Origin: Campylobacterales bacterium | GTDB lineage: Bacteria; Campylobacterota; Campylobacteria; Campylobacterales; Sulfurimonadaceae | Assembly (NCBI GenBank): GCA_026390165.1 | Contig: JAPLGM010000015.1 | Coordinates: 62,001 to 126,000 of the forward strand | Length of the DNA: 64,000 bases | Direction: 5' to 3' | Shown: positions 34,418-44,470 of the stretch, piece after piece | Layout: every line of letters starts with the position of its first letter | Position numbering within the stretch: the first letter of the stretch is position 1 | Program-made: the position numbers and the translations under genes | The notes under the pieces: generated by a model | The model's input: only the letters and a program-made list of their open reading frames with translations | The model's database searches: none | What the model was told of the DNA's origin: nothing

Positions 34418-34873
34418 ATAACGTTTCGAATGGGTACGCATTTGGTGGATATTTTTGAGTGTTTTTTGGAGTAAAAGAGAATCATCGGTACAGATAATAG
34501 TTGTTTTTGACTCGCCCAACGACCCTTTTTTGGTACACATAAAGTTACTATCCACGATAATAGTCGACTCTTTCAGGGGCTTTTCAAAATAGAGCAGTAA
34601 CTCTATGTTTTGGTACGCGACAAGTGCAATAGGATCGTTTGAGATGTTTTGAGTGATAAGGGTGAGAGAGCAACCGTGAGAAACAGCTTTGATGAGCTTA
34701 CTTTTAAACGAGCGAGTGTTCATCGATGGGGTGGCAATAATAGTTTCTTGGGCATTTTTTAGGTGAGTGTTTAGTGAATACTCAAAATGAGTCGTCTCTT
34801 TTGGAAGAGAATAGAGGATACTTTGGCCGTTTAGAACGCTGAAAGTGAAAAGTAGGGTTATAAATTTTATCAT
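34409..34873 (-). CDS. Exported phospholipase D-like protein lacking catalytic HxK
   Basis: A 154-residue protein with a short signal peptide (MIKFITLLFTFSVLNGQS). The segment order (YSLNTHLKNAQETIIATPSM, KAVSHGCSLTLITQN, then ESTIIVDSNFMCTKKGSLGE) follows one PLD repeat of Nuc-type endonucleases, but the HxK(x4)D motif is absent: Glu replaces His. It is either a diverged, inactive PLD-fold protein or an unrelated small periplasmic protein. It converges on fliR. Confidence 0.5.
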   Translation of the reverse strand: MIKFITLLFTFSVLNGQSILYSLPKETTHFEYSLNTHLKNAQETIIATPSMNTRSFKSKLIKAVSHGCSLTLITQNISNDPIALVAYQNIELLLYFEKPLKESTIIVDSNFMCTKKGSLGESKTTIICTDDSLLLQKTLKNIHQMRTHSKRYLE

Positions 34874-34949
34874 TTTATTTTTTTTTAGTTACAATGATAC
34901 CATTAAGAGCTGAATAAGACACTAGCCATAGATAAGGGGTGAGTACGCC

Positions 34950-36263
34950 ATGAGAATTTTGTTATTAAACGATAATCCCGTTGTACGAAAATTGGTTGCG
35001 CTCAGCGCACAAAAAACAAAAGATGATTTAAATGTCGTTAGCTCAGTTGATGAAATTGAATACAATACGTATGATCTATTGATCGTTGACGATGCTTTGT
35101 ACCGTGATGATGTTATGGCTGCTCTTAAAGAAAAAATAACCTTTAAAATAAGTTTATTGATGGCAACTCGTGGGAATACGGTTCCTGAAGGATTTAGTCA
35201 TGTCATTAATAAACCGTTTTTGCCAACTGATTTGGTCGAATTATTTGTGGGAATTGAAAATAATCTTGAAAAAACAGTGATCCTTCCATTGGAAGACGCT
35301 TCTGACAATCTGCCAGCCATTGATCTTGATTCAATGCTAAAAGGGCTTGAGAACAAAGAGGAATTGGAGAGGTTACAGTTGGATGATGAGTTTGATTTTG
35401 AAGAGCCTAGTCGGGGCAGTGACGAGCTTGACGATACCATCACAACAAATGTCCTTGATCATGAAGAGGTGCAAGAACTTCAAGAGCTTTTGGACGATAC
35501 AGATGACGAGATCAAAATTAGTGCTCTTACGGAAGAAGAGGGTGATGACGATATTTTAGGGGCTCTTGATGATTTTGATATGGAAGATGATGCTCTTTTA
35601 AGTGAAATTGAAGATTTCAAAATGGAAGAAGAGAGTCTTGGAGAGCTTGATGATTTAAGTGAGCAAAATATCCCCTCTTCTGAGGAGATATTGGAAGATG
35701 ATTTTGACGATTTAGGTGTGACAGAAAAAGAGGGAGAACCTCTTGAAGAGATGATGCTGGATGATGAAGCGTTTGATGATTTGGAGTCCATAGAAGATGA
35801 GGAAGTCTCTTTGAGTGATGAAGATTTTGATGACCTTGAACTACAGATTAAGAAAGCAACGGGAGAGCTTGGTCTTGAAGATCTGGAGCTAGAGTTAGAG
35901 GATATTCATCATGATGAACTGGATAGTGATGATTTTGACGTAGCAGGGGAGATGGATATGCTCGATGGTTTAGATGGGTTTGAGGGGATTAATGAGAGGG
36001 ATATGAAGCTTGCACTTGGAGAGAAAGTGGAAGAAGAGAGTGGTGTAGCTGTGCAGGAGGATCTTTCTCTTGAGTTAGCGGAGATAGAGGAACCGGCAAC
36101 GAAAAGTAAACCTTTACGTGCAGCTGTAGAAGAAAATTCCTCTCCTGCTCAAGGGGTGGAAGCATTGCAAGCACTTCTCAAAGCCCTTTCAAACGATGAG
36201 GTTGTTAAATCACTCAAAGGGCTTAATATCAGTATTAATATCAATTTTGGAGAGACGAAGTGA
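34950..36263 (+). CDS. Highly acidic protein with receiver-like N-terminal domain
   Basis: A 437-residue protein. Residues 1-115 read like a response-regulator receiver (MRILLLNDNPVVRKLVALSA, YDLLIVDD near 42-49, and INKPF as the conserved Lys-Pro near 90). The first acidic pocket residue is changed to Asn-Asp, so phosphorylation is uncertain. Residues 120-385 are an Asp/Glu-rich low-complexity region full of DD(F/L) repeats; the last 40 residues (ALLKALSNDEVVKSLKGLNISININF) form a conserved-looking amphipathic end. Its 3' end overlaps the gmk start. Function unknown; a scaffold is possible. Confidence 0.6.
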   Translation: MRILLLNDNPVVRKLVALSAQKTKDDLNVVSSVDEIEYNTYDLLIVDDALYRDDVMAALKEKITFKISLLMATRGNTVPEGFSHVINKPFLPTDLVELFVGIENNLEKTVILPLEDASDNLPAIDLDSMLKGLENKEELERLQLDDEFDFEEPSRGSDELDDTITTNVLDHEEVQELQELLDDTDDEIKISALTEEEGDDDILGALDDFDMEDDALLSEIEDFKMEEESLGELDDLSEQNIPSSEEILEDDFDDLGVTEKEGEPLEEMMLDDEAFDDLESIEDEEVSLSDEDFDDLELQIKKATGELGLEDLELELEDIHHDELDSDDFDVAGEMDMLDGLDGFEGINERDMKLALGEKVEEESGVAVQEDLSLELAEIEEPATKSKPLRAAVEENSSPAQGVEALQALLKALSNDEVVKSLKGLNISININFGETK

Positions 36264-36883
36264 ACGAAGAGAGTGGTGCTATTTTAGTCTTATCGGGTCC
36301 TAGCGGAGCGGGAAAGAGTTCGTTAATTAGCAAGATTATTGATCATATTGGGCCAACTTATTTTTCTATTTCGACGACGACCCGTCCGATGAGAGAGGGG
36401 GAGAGAAACGGTATTCATTACCATTTTGTGAGTGAAGAAGTATTCAAGGAAGAGATTGAGGAGGAGATGTTTCTCGAATATGCGTTTGTTCACGGTAATT
36501 ATTATGGTACCTCTTTGGGCCCTGTGAAGCAAGCTCTCAAAGAGGGAAAGCTCGTTATTTTCGATATTGATGTTCAGGGGAATGATGCGGTACAGAGCCG
36601 TCTAAGTGACATTACCACTTCTGTTTTCATCACTACCCCTACTTTGTGTGAACTCAAACGCCGTCTTCATAACCGTTCTACCGACAGTGAAGAGGTTATT
36701 CACCGACGGCTTGAAATGGCGACACGTGAAGTGCAGCGAATTACTGAATATGATTATTTGGTTGTCAACGATGATCTTGAAAAAGCGGCAGAGATACTGA
36801 TTTTCATTGCCAAAGCGGCACGGATGAAAATCCCGACCCTTAAGATCAATGAATTTATTCAACGATGGGAAGCGCAGGGCTAA
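36260..36883 (+). CDS. gmk: Guanylate kinase
   Basis: A 207-residue enzyme phosphorylating GMP to GDP. The P-loop GPSGAGKSS, the GMP-binding STTTRPMREGERNG segment and YHFVSEEVF are intact. The start codon is GTG, overlapping the stop of the acidic protein by 4 bases (GTGA), so the two are coupled. Confidence 0.96.
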   Translation: MNEESGAILVLSGPSGAGKSSLISKIIDHIGPTYFSISTTTRPMREGERNGIHYHFVSEEVFKEEIEEEMFLEYAFVHGNYYGTSLGPVKQALKEGKLVIFDIDVQGNDAVQSRLSDITTSVFITTPTLCELKRRLHNRSTDSEEVIHRRLEMATREVQRITEYDYLVVNDDLEKAAEILIFIAKAARMKIPTLKINEFIQRWEAQG

Positions 36884-36961
36884 AAAAAAATGTAAGGACG
36901 ATTACAGCAATGAGCCGTTATACTACATTTATTAATTTTCTTAAAATAAGGAGCTCGACAG

Positions 36962-37198
36962 ATGAGTATGCCAAGCGGATCTGAATTATTATTGATCTTC
37001 GGAATTATTGTTTTGTTATTTGGGGCTAAAAAGATACCAGATTTAGCAAAAGGTTTGGGTCAAGGAATCCGTAATTTCAAAAAAGAGATGAAAGAGGATG
37101 ATACAACAGTTGCTTCATCGACTCCAGAAGCTCATAAGCACGTCGAATCAACGACAACAGTTGATGTTGAAACTCCAAAAACAACCACACAAGCGTAA
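36962..37198 (+). CDS. tatA: Twin-arginine translocase subunit TatA
   Basis: A 78-residue protein with the TatA pattern: one N-terminal membrane helix ([18 protein letters not shown]) and the amphipathic [16 protein letters not shown]. The Thr/Val-rich tail is unstructured. It is needed to export NapA, NapG and the Rieske protein encoded in this window. AAGGAG lies 9 bases before its ATG. argS follows 3 bp later. Confidence 0.93.
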   Translation: MSMPSGSELLLIFGIIVLLFGAKKIPDLAKGLGQGIRNFKKEMKEDDTTVASSTPEAHKHVESTTTVDVETPKTTTQA

Positions 37199-37201
37199 CC
37201 C

Positions 37202-38782
37202 TTGAAACAACGAGTAGCTGCGCTGTTGCGCGATAAATTCAACTGTGACGTTATCTTAGAAAAGCCGAAAGATCGTTCCTTCGGACACTTTTCTACCCCT
37301 ATTGCTTTTTCTCTCTCCAAAGAACTCCGTAAATCTCCGATGATTATTGCCGAAGAGATTGCCAATTCTTTTGGGGATGAATCGGTATTTAGTGCCATTG
37401 AATCGGTGAAGGGATACATTAATTTTCGTCTCTCGGAGTCATTTTTGGATGAATATGCGTCGTGGGCACTGACTCATGGGGAGCAGTTCGGTAGTGACGA
37501 CAAAAAAGGGACGATTCTATTAGAATTTGTGAGCGCCAATCCGACAGGACCACTTCATATCGGTCATGCACGTGGTGCGGTTTATGGCGATACACTGTTA
37601 CGTCTTGGTCGTCATTTGGGATACGATATGACGGCGGAGTATTACGTCAACGATGCGGGAAATCAGATTGATCTGCTTGGTGTTTCGCTTCAGCTTGAAG
37701 GACGTAGTGCGCTGCTTGGCGAAGAGGTAGAGTGGCCAGAGAAATATTATCGTGGTGACTATCTTAGTGATCTCGCACGTGAAGTAATGGAACAGTTCGG
37801 TGAAGAAGCTCTTCGTGATGAGTCTCGTCAAAAAGAGCTCGCATTATGGGCAAAAGATAAAATTTTAGCACTGATTGTGGATGATCTAAAAGCAATTAAT
37901 GTCCATTTTGATACGTTTGTCGGTGAAGCGTCATTGTATGGTGAATGGGATCGTGTGATGACAAAAATGGGGGATGGTGTTTACCAAAATGAGGGTAAAA
38001 CTTTTATCCACTCTTCTGATTTTGGTGATGATCATGACCGCGTTGTCGTACGGGATGACGGTCGTCCTACGTATTTGGCAGGGGATATTATTTATCACAA
38101 TCAGAAATTTGAGCGTGGGTATGAGGATTATATCAATATCTGGGGAGCCGATCATCACGGTTATATCGCCCGTGTGAAAGCGGCGGTGAGCTTTTTGGGA
38201 TACGATCCTGAAAAATTGGAAGTGCAGCTTTCCCAAATGGTAAGTCTCCTCAAAGACGGTGAACCATTCAAGATGTCCAAGCGTGCTGGAACCGTGATTC
38301 AGATGAATGACGTGGTTGAAGAGATCGGTTCGGATGCGTTACGTTTTATGTTTGCCTCTAAAAAATGCGATACCGCGTTAGAATTTGATATTGAAGAGCT
38401 TAAGCGTACCGATAGTTCAAACCCTATTTATTACGTCCAATATGCCCATGCCCGTATCCAAACTCTCATTTCTAAAAGTGAAAAGAGTATGGAAGAGATT
38501 ATGGGCTCTCATTTGCATGGTTTAAGTGCCGATGCGGATGGATTGCTGTTTGAAGCGTTGTTATTGCCTGAAATCATCGAGGATGCGTTTGAATCGCGCC
38601 AAGCGCAAAAGCTCCCCGATTATCTCAAAGCACTTGCGGCAAAGCTGCATAAATTTTATTATGACACTCGTGTGATTGGACATGAAGATGAAGCGAAACT
38701 TCTTAAGCTTCTTCTTGTTGTTGCCCTGTCGATTCGAACGGGACTTTCTCTGTTGGGAATCGAAGCCAAAGATCGGATGTAA
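37202..38782 (+). CDS. argS: Arginyl-tRNA synthetase
   Basis: A 526-residue class I synthetase. HIGH is in GPLHIGHARGAVYGD (near residue 119) and KMSKR in FKMSKRAGT (near 359). The N-terminal Add1-type domain and the C-terminal anticodon-binding domain (YVQYAHARIQTL onward) are both present. The start codon is TTG, 3 bp after the tatA stop. Confidence 0.96.
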   Translation: MKQRVAALLRDKFNCDVILEKPKDRSFGHFSTPIAFSLSKELRKSPMIIAEEIANSFGDESVFSAIESVKGYINFRLSESFLDEYASWALTHGEQFGSDDKKGTILLEFVSANPTGPLHIGHARGAVYGDTLLRLGRHLGYDMTAEYYVNDAGNQIDLLGVSLQLEGRSALLGEEVEWPEKYYRGDYLSDLAREVMEQFGEEALRDESRQKELALWAKDKILALIVDDLKAINVHFDTFVGEASLYGEWDRVMTKMGDGVYQNEGKTFIHSSDFGDDHDRVVVRDDGRPTYLAGDIIYHNQKFERGYEDYINIWGADHHGYIARVKAAVSFLGYDPEKLEVQLSQMVSLLKDGEPFKMSKRAGTVIQMNDVVEEIGSDALRFMFASKKCDTALEFDIEELKRTDSSNPIYYVQYAHARIQTLISKSEKSMEEIMGSHLHGLSADADGLLFEALLLPEIIEDAFESRQAQKLPDYLKALAAKLHKFYYDTRVIGHEDEAKLLKLLLVVALSIRTGLSLLGIEAKDRM

Positions 38783-38788
38783 ATCTGG

Positions 38789-40189
38789 TTAAACTTTGCC
38801 TCGTGAACGAAAATAGAGATAAAAAGGGACACCAAGCATCATCAATCCAAGACCCGTTAGTGATTCAAGGGGACGGGTATAGACGGCATTGATGACGATA
38901 ACACTACAGCAGAGTAAAAATAAGAGTGGGACGTAGGGATAGCCAAATGTAAAGGAAAGTTTCCCCTGCATCTTGAGACGGATGACCGCGACGGCACCCA
39001 ATCCATAAAAGATAAAAGCGGCGAAGATGAGCATATCGGTCAATTGATCGAATGTACCGCTGATAATGAGTAAACACGCCCAGATCATTTGTCCGACTAA
39101 CGAGACATGAGGTGTCCGGAATCGTTTATGTACGGATGAAAAGGGTTTGAAAAAATAGCCCTCTTTGGACATTTGATAATAGACCCGTGCCGCCGACATG
39201 GTACTAGCTTGCGTTGCTCCGAAGGTGGAAATCATAATCAAAATGGAAATAACAGTGATACCAACAGGTCCCATCACAATCCCTGCTACTTCCACGGCGG
39301 CAATACTCCCCTCTTGGGTGCTGAGACGGGCAAAATCGGCAGGGGTGAGGACTTGGAGATAAGCATAGTTGACTAACACATAAAGGCACATCGTGAGAGC
39401 GGTTCCGATGATGATGGCACGAGGGACATTTTTCGTAGGGTTTTTGAATTCACTCGCCATATTGGTGATATTAACCCACCCGTCATACGCCCAAAAAGCT
39501 CCAAGCATGGCGGTAAAAAAAGCGCTGATACGGAGTATATCTCCCATCTGATCGGGATGAACGGAAGGGATGGAAACGGGGGGGACGGTTGGATTTCCAC
39601 TGTAACTTAGTCCCAACGCAATGAGCAATACAATCCCCAAAATTTTAGCCCCCGTAACGACATTACTGAGCCATCCACCCCCCTCAACTCCACGGATATT
39701 AAAGAGGGTAAGAGAGATTAATGCGGTAATCGCAATCAGTTTTACCGACGCGTTTTCAAAGGGGGTAATCACTCCCATCAACGTATAAGAGCTGTACGGT
39801 TCCAAAATTTTGGGTACACCGAAGAGGTTAACGAGAGATTCAGCAAAAACGTAAGCAATGGAGGCGATGGAAGCGGTACTGATAACGGTGAAAAAACTCC
39901 ATCCGTAGATAAATCCAAAAAATCCGCCGAAGACATTTTTGAAATACTGAAACTGCCCTCCTGCCTCTTTTGTCGTTGTTGCCAATGATGCGAAGCTAAA
40001 TGCCCCTAACATCGTGATGAGACCCGCAACAATCCATGCCCATAAGATAAGGGAACCACTCCCGAGTTCTGCTGACATGGGAGTTATTTTTTTAAATACC
40101 CCAGAACCGATCATATTGCCCGCAACGAGGAGGATGGCAGTTCCAAGACCTAAGACTTGAAGGAGGGAAGGTTGATGTTTGTCGTTCAC
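38789..40189 (-). CDS. APC family amino acid permease
   Basis: A 466-residue inner-membrane transporter with about twelve helices. The helix-1 motif GNMIGSGVF, substrate-binding in APC transporters, is at residues 23-31; AYDGWVNITNMASEFKNP matches the conserved helix-6/loop region of the LAT/YfnA branch. The substrate is probably a neutral or basic amino acid. It is one base apart from the acetyltransferase gene upstream, suggesting co-expression. Confidence 0.88.
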   Translation of the reverse strand: MNDKHQPSLLQVLGLGTAILLVAGNMIGSGVFKKITPMSAELGSGSLILWAWIVAGLITMLGAFSFASLATTTKEAGGQFQYFKNVFGGFFGFIYGWSFFTVISTASIASIAYVFAESLVNLFGVPKILEPYSSYTLMGVITPFENASVKLIAITALISLTLFNIRGVEGGGWLSNVVTGAKILGIVLLIALGLSYSGNPTVPPVSIPSVHPDQMGDILRISAFFTAMLGAFWAYDGWVNITNMASEFKNPTKNVPRAIIIGTALTMCLYVLVNYAYLQVLTPADFARLSTQEGSIAAVEVAGIVMGPVGITVISILIMISTFGATQASTMSAARVYYQMSKEGYFFKPFSSVHKRFRTPHVSLVGQMIWACLLIISGTFDQLTDMLIFAAFIFYGLGAVAVIRLKMQGKLSFTFGYPYVPLLFLLCCSVIVINAVYTRPLESLTGLGLMMLGVPFYLYFRSRGKV

Positions 40190-40812
40190 TAGAGTATGAT
40201 TTGCAGTCTTAGTATACCCGCACGTCCAAACTGCTCTTCGTAGTAATCACTCCGTTTTTCATCGATAACTTTAAAACCTAATTTTTTGTAAATGAGCTCA
40301 GATTCAGCCGAGCCGATTTCGATCATCGCCTGCACTTTACGGTACCCTTTGAGACGCGCGGTAAGCATACTTTTTCGAACCAACTCTTTGAGTATTTCAA
40401 AACTCTTAAATTCTGGTTTGATAACCATACAGTCACATACCCATGTTTGATTATCGATTTCGGGCTCACACAAAAGATACCCTGCAATCCTCTCATGATA
40501 GCTCTCATCGATCCCTACCTCTTCAAGGGCGCGGGCAAAAATAGCATGGGTAGCAATTCGAGGCTCATACCCGCAAATCGTCCCTGCATTGATTCCGTCT
40601 ACTACGGCAATCATAAAGTTCGAAAAATGGCAATAACTTTTCGTGTCTGTAAGGGTAAATTTGTGTAAAAATTCCAAAAGAGTTGCTTTGTCAGAGGTGT
40701 TGAAGATAAAATCAAAGATCCCTACCTTTTTTCCGGCACGAGAACTTTCTAACAGAGCTTCCGCTATAAAAGGTGCATCGCTCTCTTGAGCTTTTCGTAC
40801 CGTAACATTCAT
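40189..40812 (-). CDS. GNAT-family N-acetyltransferase
   Basis: About 207 residues. MNVTVRKAQESDAPFIAEAL is the usual GNAT start; the acetyl-CoA region appears as CMVIKPEFKSFEILKELVRKSM, followed by SAESELIYKKLGFKVIDEKRSDYY, the typical final helix-strand pair. The start at 40812 is chosen over a TTG at 40827: GGGGG precedes the ATG by 8 bases. Substrate unknown. Confidence 0.82.
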   Translation of the reverse strand: MNVTVRKAQESDAPFIAEALLESSRAGKKVGIFDFIFNTSDKATLLEFLHKFTLTDTKSYCHFSNFMIAVVDGINAGTICGYEPRIATHAIFARALEEVGIDESYHERIAGYLLCEPEIDNQTWVCDCMVIKPEFKSFEILKELVRKSMLTARLKGYRKVQAMIEIGSAESELIYKKLGFKVIDEKRSDYYEEQFGRAGILRLQIIL

Positions 40813-40884
40813 CTTCGTAACCCCCAAGATTTTCCTTATGCTATACTACCTCACTTTAAAATAAACTAAGTTCAGGTTAAAAAG

Positions 40885-41562
40885 ATGGTTAAAACAGTTT
40901 CCCTTTTGATTATTTTGGCGAGTACGTCGCTTTTATGGGCGCAGGAGCAACTGATTGTGGTCATCTCCCCTGAGCCCAATTCGACAACAGCAATGCTTCA
41001 ACGGTACGAAAAAGAGGTGAGTTGGCACAAAGTGGGGGAGAGTGTCCCCGTGATACTAGGGCGCAACGGTTTGGGTTGGGAGAGTGGCAATAAGAGTCTC
41101 AAAACGGAAGGGGATGGACGTAGCCCTGCGGGAATCTTTGAAATCTATTCCACCTTTGGTTATGATGAAAATCCGCTTGGTGCAATGCCTTATTATTATG
41201 CCGATGAGAACTTAATTTGTGTGGATGATAGCAATGACACCCGTTACAATCGAATGGCTCTTTTAGATCCTCTTCATCCACCCAAAAGTTATGAAGTGAT
41301 GCATCGAGCCGATGGCGTTTATCGGTATGGAGCGGTGATCGGCTATAATCCTCAAAATAGTGGAGGGCATGGTTCCTGTCTCTTTTTTCATCTCAAGAAT
41401 AGACAAAATACCCCAACATCGGGATGCACGGCGATGGATGAGAAACCGCTTTTGGAGATGTTGCGTTGGCTGGATCCCATGAAAAAGCCTAGATTGTTAC
41501 AAATACCCGTAAGTGAGTGTGTGCAGTATCAAAAAGAGTTTGATGGGGTTGAGTGTGAGTGA
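40885..41562 (+). CDS. L,D-transpeptidase (YkuD-type) periplasmic protein
   Basis: A 225-residue exported protein with a signal peptide (MVKTVSLLIILASTSLLWA). The catalytic region reads GGHGSCLFFHLKNRQNTPTSGCTAM, giving the His and the SGCT nucleophile Cys of L,D-transpeptidase domains, though the spacing differs from classic YkuD. These enzymes cross-link or trim peptidoglycan; this subtype is common in Campylobacterota. TATACT lies upstream as a probable -10. Confidence 0.8.
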   Translation: MVKTVSLLIILASTSLLWAQEQLIVVISPEPNSTTAMLQRYEKEVSWHKVGESVPVILGRNGLGWESGNKSLKTEGDGRSPAGIFEIYSTFGYDENPLGAMPYYYADENLICVDDSNDTRYNRMALLDPLHPPKSYEVMHRADGVYRYGAVIGYNPQNSGGHGSCLFFHLKNRQNTPTSGCTAMDEKPLLEMLRWLDPMKKPRLLQIPVSECVQYQKEFDGVECE

Positions 41563-41634
41563 GAAACTTAATCTATAATATTATAATAAGTTGTAATTTA
41601 ATATTATGATAGCATTATATTACAAGGATATCTG

Positions 41635-43338
41635 ATGTTAAAGAATTATTCAATCTCAAAAAAGCTTTTTTCAATGCTGTTGTTTTTAATTATTACATTA
41701 GGGCTTTTACAACTGGTTACTATATTTAAATACAACCATTTTATTGATGATATGTCCCAAGAAGAGAGGCAGCTTGTCGCGTTGCTTTCAAATATAGAAT
41801 CAGCGCAAATTGAGTTCAAAATAGAGGTACAAGAGTGGAAAAATATACTTCTACGTGGGAATGACCCCAAAAATTATACTAAGTATCTGAATGGACTTAA
41901 GAAGCAAATTGAAAAGGTAAATACGCATCTTGTTGAAGCGGAAAGAATAGCAGCAGAAAAGAAAAATACGGAATCTCTAAAAGCGAAAATTGTTGAATTT
42001 AGAGAGGCATGGAGTAAAAATAACGATGCCTACTTTGCCGCACTTGAAGCACATCCGTTCGGTACGGATAGTTTAAATTACAAGAATCTTGATAGTGCTG
42101 TCAAAGGGATAGATAGAGCACCCAAGGAGCTGCTTGACGCAGCATCAAAATTAACAGAGCAGTTTTTAGAGGAAGAAATGGCTCGACAAAAAAAAGATGC
42201 TGATAATTTTAAATTTGTCAATTTAATGATTTTAACGCTTTTAATTGTTATTGTGTGTATTCTTGGATTTCTTGTAGCACAGAATATTATTGGTTCTCTT
42301 TCAATCATTCAAATAGGATTAGATTCTTTTTTTCATTTCCTTAACCGAGAAACGAATAAAGTGGGGATAATTGATCTAAATTCAAAAGATGAATTTGGAG
42401 AAATGGCAAAAATGATTAATGAGAATATCAAAAAGATTGAAACTGAAATGGGGATGGATAATCATCTTATTGATGAAGCAAAGAGAGTTATTAGCCGCAT
42501 ACAACATGGCTGGTATTCTCAGAATATTGAAGCAACAACAACCAATCGTTCACTCGAAGAGTTTAAAAATGGGGTTAATGCTATGATCCTCGCGACCAAA
42601 GAGCATTTTATTGCTATAAATGTTGTTTTGGAACAATATGTTGCACACAATTATACTAAGGAACTCCAATTAAAAAACATTGAAAAGGGGGGAGAATTTG
42701 AAATTTTTGTTAATGATATTAACACATTACGGCATTCTATTATTACGATGCTTAGTGCTTCTCAAAATAATTCTCAAGCTCTGTTGGATAAAGCCAACAC
42801 TCTTAAAGATGGGATGGAGAATTTAAGTAGCGCGTCAATACAGCAAGCTGCAAGTGTTAAAGAGACCGCATCCGCAATGGAGCAAATTACCCATTCGATA
42901 AACGATACCTCTGAACAAACGAAAAAAGTAGGAGAACAATCGAGTGAGATCAAAATTGTTATTAATATTATTAATGATATCGCTGATCAAACAAACCTTT
43001 TAGCTCTTAATGCAGCCATTGAAGCAGCACGTGCAGGTGAACATGGGCGCGGGTTTGCCGTTGTTGCGGATGAGGTACGTAAACTTTCCGAAAAAACGCA
43101 AAAAAGTTTGGCGGATATTAATGCTAGTGTGAGTTTACTGACTCAAGGTATTATGGATATAGGTTCAGACATTGGCGAACAAGCATTGGGGATTACCCAT
43201 ATTAGCATCGCGATTAATGAAATCGATAAAGCAACCAAAAATAATTCCTCCATTGCTGAAACCATTGATACTACGGCCAAAGAGGTAGAAGCAATGTCTC
43301 AGAATATGCTTAATGAGGTGCAAAAAAATAAGTTTTAA
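41635..43338 (+). CDS. Methyl-accepting chemotaxis protein
   Basis: A 567-residue transducer. Transmembrane helix 1 is at residues 10-28, a four-helix periplasmic sensor follows to about 193, and helix 2 ([21 protein letters not shown]) leads into a long linker and the signalling hairpin with [37 protein letters not shown] near 440-480. No C-terminal pentapeptide for CheR/CheB docking is present. The ligand is unknown. It is followed by a hairpin terminator. Confidence 0.94.
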   Translation: MLKNYSISKKLFSMLLFLIITLGLLQLVTIFKYNHFIDDMSQEERQLVALLSNIESAQIEFKIEVQEWKNILLRGNDPKNYTKYLNGLKKQIEKVNTHLVEAERIAAEKKNTESLKAKIVEFREAWSKNNDAYFAALEAHPFGTDSLNYKNLDSAVKGIDRAPKELLDAASKLTEQFLEEEMARQKKDADNFKFVNLMILTLLIVIVCILGFLVAQNIIGSLSIIQIGLDSFFHFLNRETNKVGIIDLNSKDEFGEMAKMINENIKKIETEMGMDNHLIDEAKRVISRIQHGWYSQNIEATTTNRSLEEFKNGVNAMILATKEHFIAINVVLEQYVAHNYTKELQLKNIEKGGEFEIFVNDINTLRHSIITMLSASQNNSQALLDKANTLKDGMENLSSASIQQAASVKETASAMEQITHSINDTSEQTKKVGEQSSEIKIVINIINDIADQTNLLALNAAIEAARAGEHGRGFAVVADEVRKLSEKTQKSLADINASVSLLTQGIMDIGSDIGEQALGITHISIAINEIDKATKNNSSIAETIDTTAKEVEAMSQNMLNEVQKNKF

Positions 43339-43358
43339 GGAATTAGCACTAAATATTT

Positions 43359-43380
43359 CATCTGCCCTTTGGGCTAGATG
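43359..43380. terminator. Hairpin between the MCP and diheme peroxidase genes
   Basis: CATCT-GCCC and GGGC-t-AGATG pair across a TTT loop between converging genes. It can serve both directions. Confidence 0.6.
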
Positions 43381-43390
43381 ATGTATTGAT

Positions 43391-44404
43391 TTAATTTACA
43401 TCTACTTTAGGCGTTTTAGTCGTAGAAGCAGGGAGCATTGGATAAACAACCATTGGTTTTTTTCCCTCTAACGCTTTTAAGAATGTTTCGATTTCTGCTG
43501 TCTCTTTATCGTTCAAATCAACACCAAGCTGGATACGTCCCATCTCTTTGATTGCTTCGCCAAGGGTTGCGATTTGACCGTTGTGGAAGTAGGGAGCCGT
43601 TTGCGTAATGTTGCGCAAGGTCGGTACTCGTACCATCCCATTTTTATCGCCACGGAAATCACCTACTTCGAGGTGTTTGTACGGTGTAACGGCACCAAAA
43701 GCCTGCATCGTTCCACCGAGAGCTACATCGTTGTGACACGTTGTGCACCCTTTATCGATAAAGGTTTTAAGCCCTTTTTGTTCTGATGAGGTAAGTGCTT
43801 TTTTATTGCCATTGAGGAAATCATCATAGCGTGATGGGGTGACGAGGGTACGCTCATAAACAGCGATGGTATCGGCAACTTTTTCAAAGGTGATTTTGAC
43901 ATTTTTACCGTACGCTTGTTGGAATTTAGTCACGTATTGAGGAATAGAGGTGACAACACCTATGACGTACTCTTTGGGTGCTGCCATTTCAGGTCCTGCT
44001 TGGATTGGTCCTTGTGCTTGATCTTCGAGGTGTGGGCTGCGTCCATCCCAAAATTGTTGGCTATAGAATACTGCATTATAAACGGTCGGAGAGCTCAAAT
44101 GATGCGGATTGGCTGTCCATTTATGTCCGATAGCGGCAGACATCCCATCCACGCCACCAATAGCTAGGTTATGACAGGTGTTACAGCTAATCAGACCGCT
44201 TTTTGAAAGGCGCGGATCAAAATAGAGCATTTTCCCCAATTCCACTTTTGCCGATGTTGTCGGATTTTTAGGATTAGAGGTGAGTTTGTCGAGTGCTTTT
44301 GCATTGTTGGGAATCGGTTTTAGACCTGCTATTTTGGCTTCGTCAGCAAGTGTCGCACCCATTACAGTTGAGGCAACGAGGGCAGAAATCATTAATGCTT
44401 TCAT
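43391..44404 (-). CDS. Diheme cytochrome c peroxidase
   Basis: A 337-residue periplasmic enzyme with a signal peptide (MKALMISALVASTVMGATLA) and two haem motifs, CNTCH (near residue 75) and CTTCH (near 217), separated as in bacterial CcpA/MauG. It reduces hydrogen peroxide to water with electrons from periplasmic cytochrome c. The proline-rich end (GKKPMVVYPMLPAST) is typical. Monocistronic. Confidence 0.92.
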   Translation of the reverse strand: MKALMISALVASTVMGATLADEAKIAGLKPIPNNAKALDKLTSNPKNPTTSAKVELGKMLYFDPRLSKSGLISCNTCHNLAIGGVDGMSAAIGHKWTANPHHLSSPTVYNAVFYSQQFWDGRSPHLEDQAQGPIQAGPEMAAPKEYVIGVVTSIPQYVTKFQQAYGKNVKITFEKVADTIAVYERTLVTPSRYDDFLNGNKKALTSSEQKGLKTFIDKGCTTCHNDVALGGTMQAFGAVTPYKHLEVGDFRGDKNGMVRVPTLRNITQTAPYFHNGQIATLGEAIKEMGRIQLGVDLNDKETAEIETFLKALEGKKPMVVYPMLPASTTKTPKVDVN

Positions 44405-44470
44405 GTAAAATTCCTTTGGAGTTAATTTGTTAATTGTGTAAGTGTAGCATAGAAGAAATAAGAGTGATTT

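Noticed and set aside
35198-35791. Ser-rich minus-strand frames opposite the acidic protein
   Set aside because: They are the expected shadow of a Glu/Asp-rich coding region and lack start signals.
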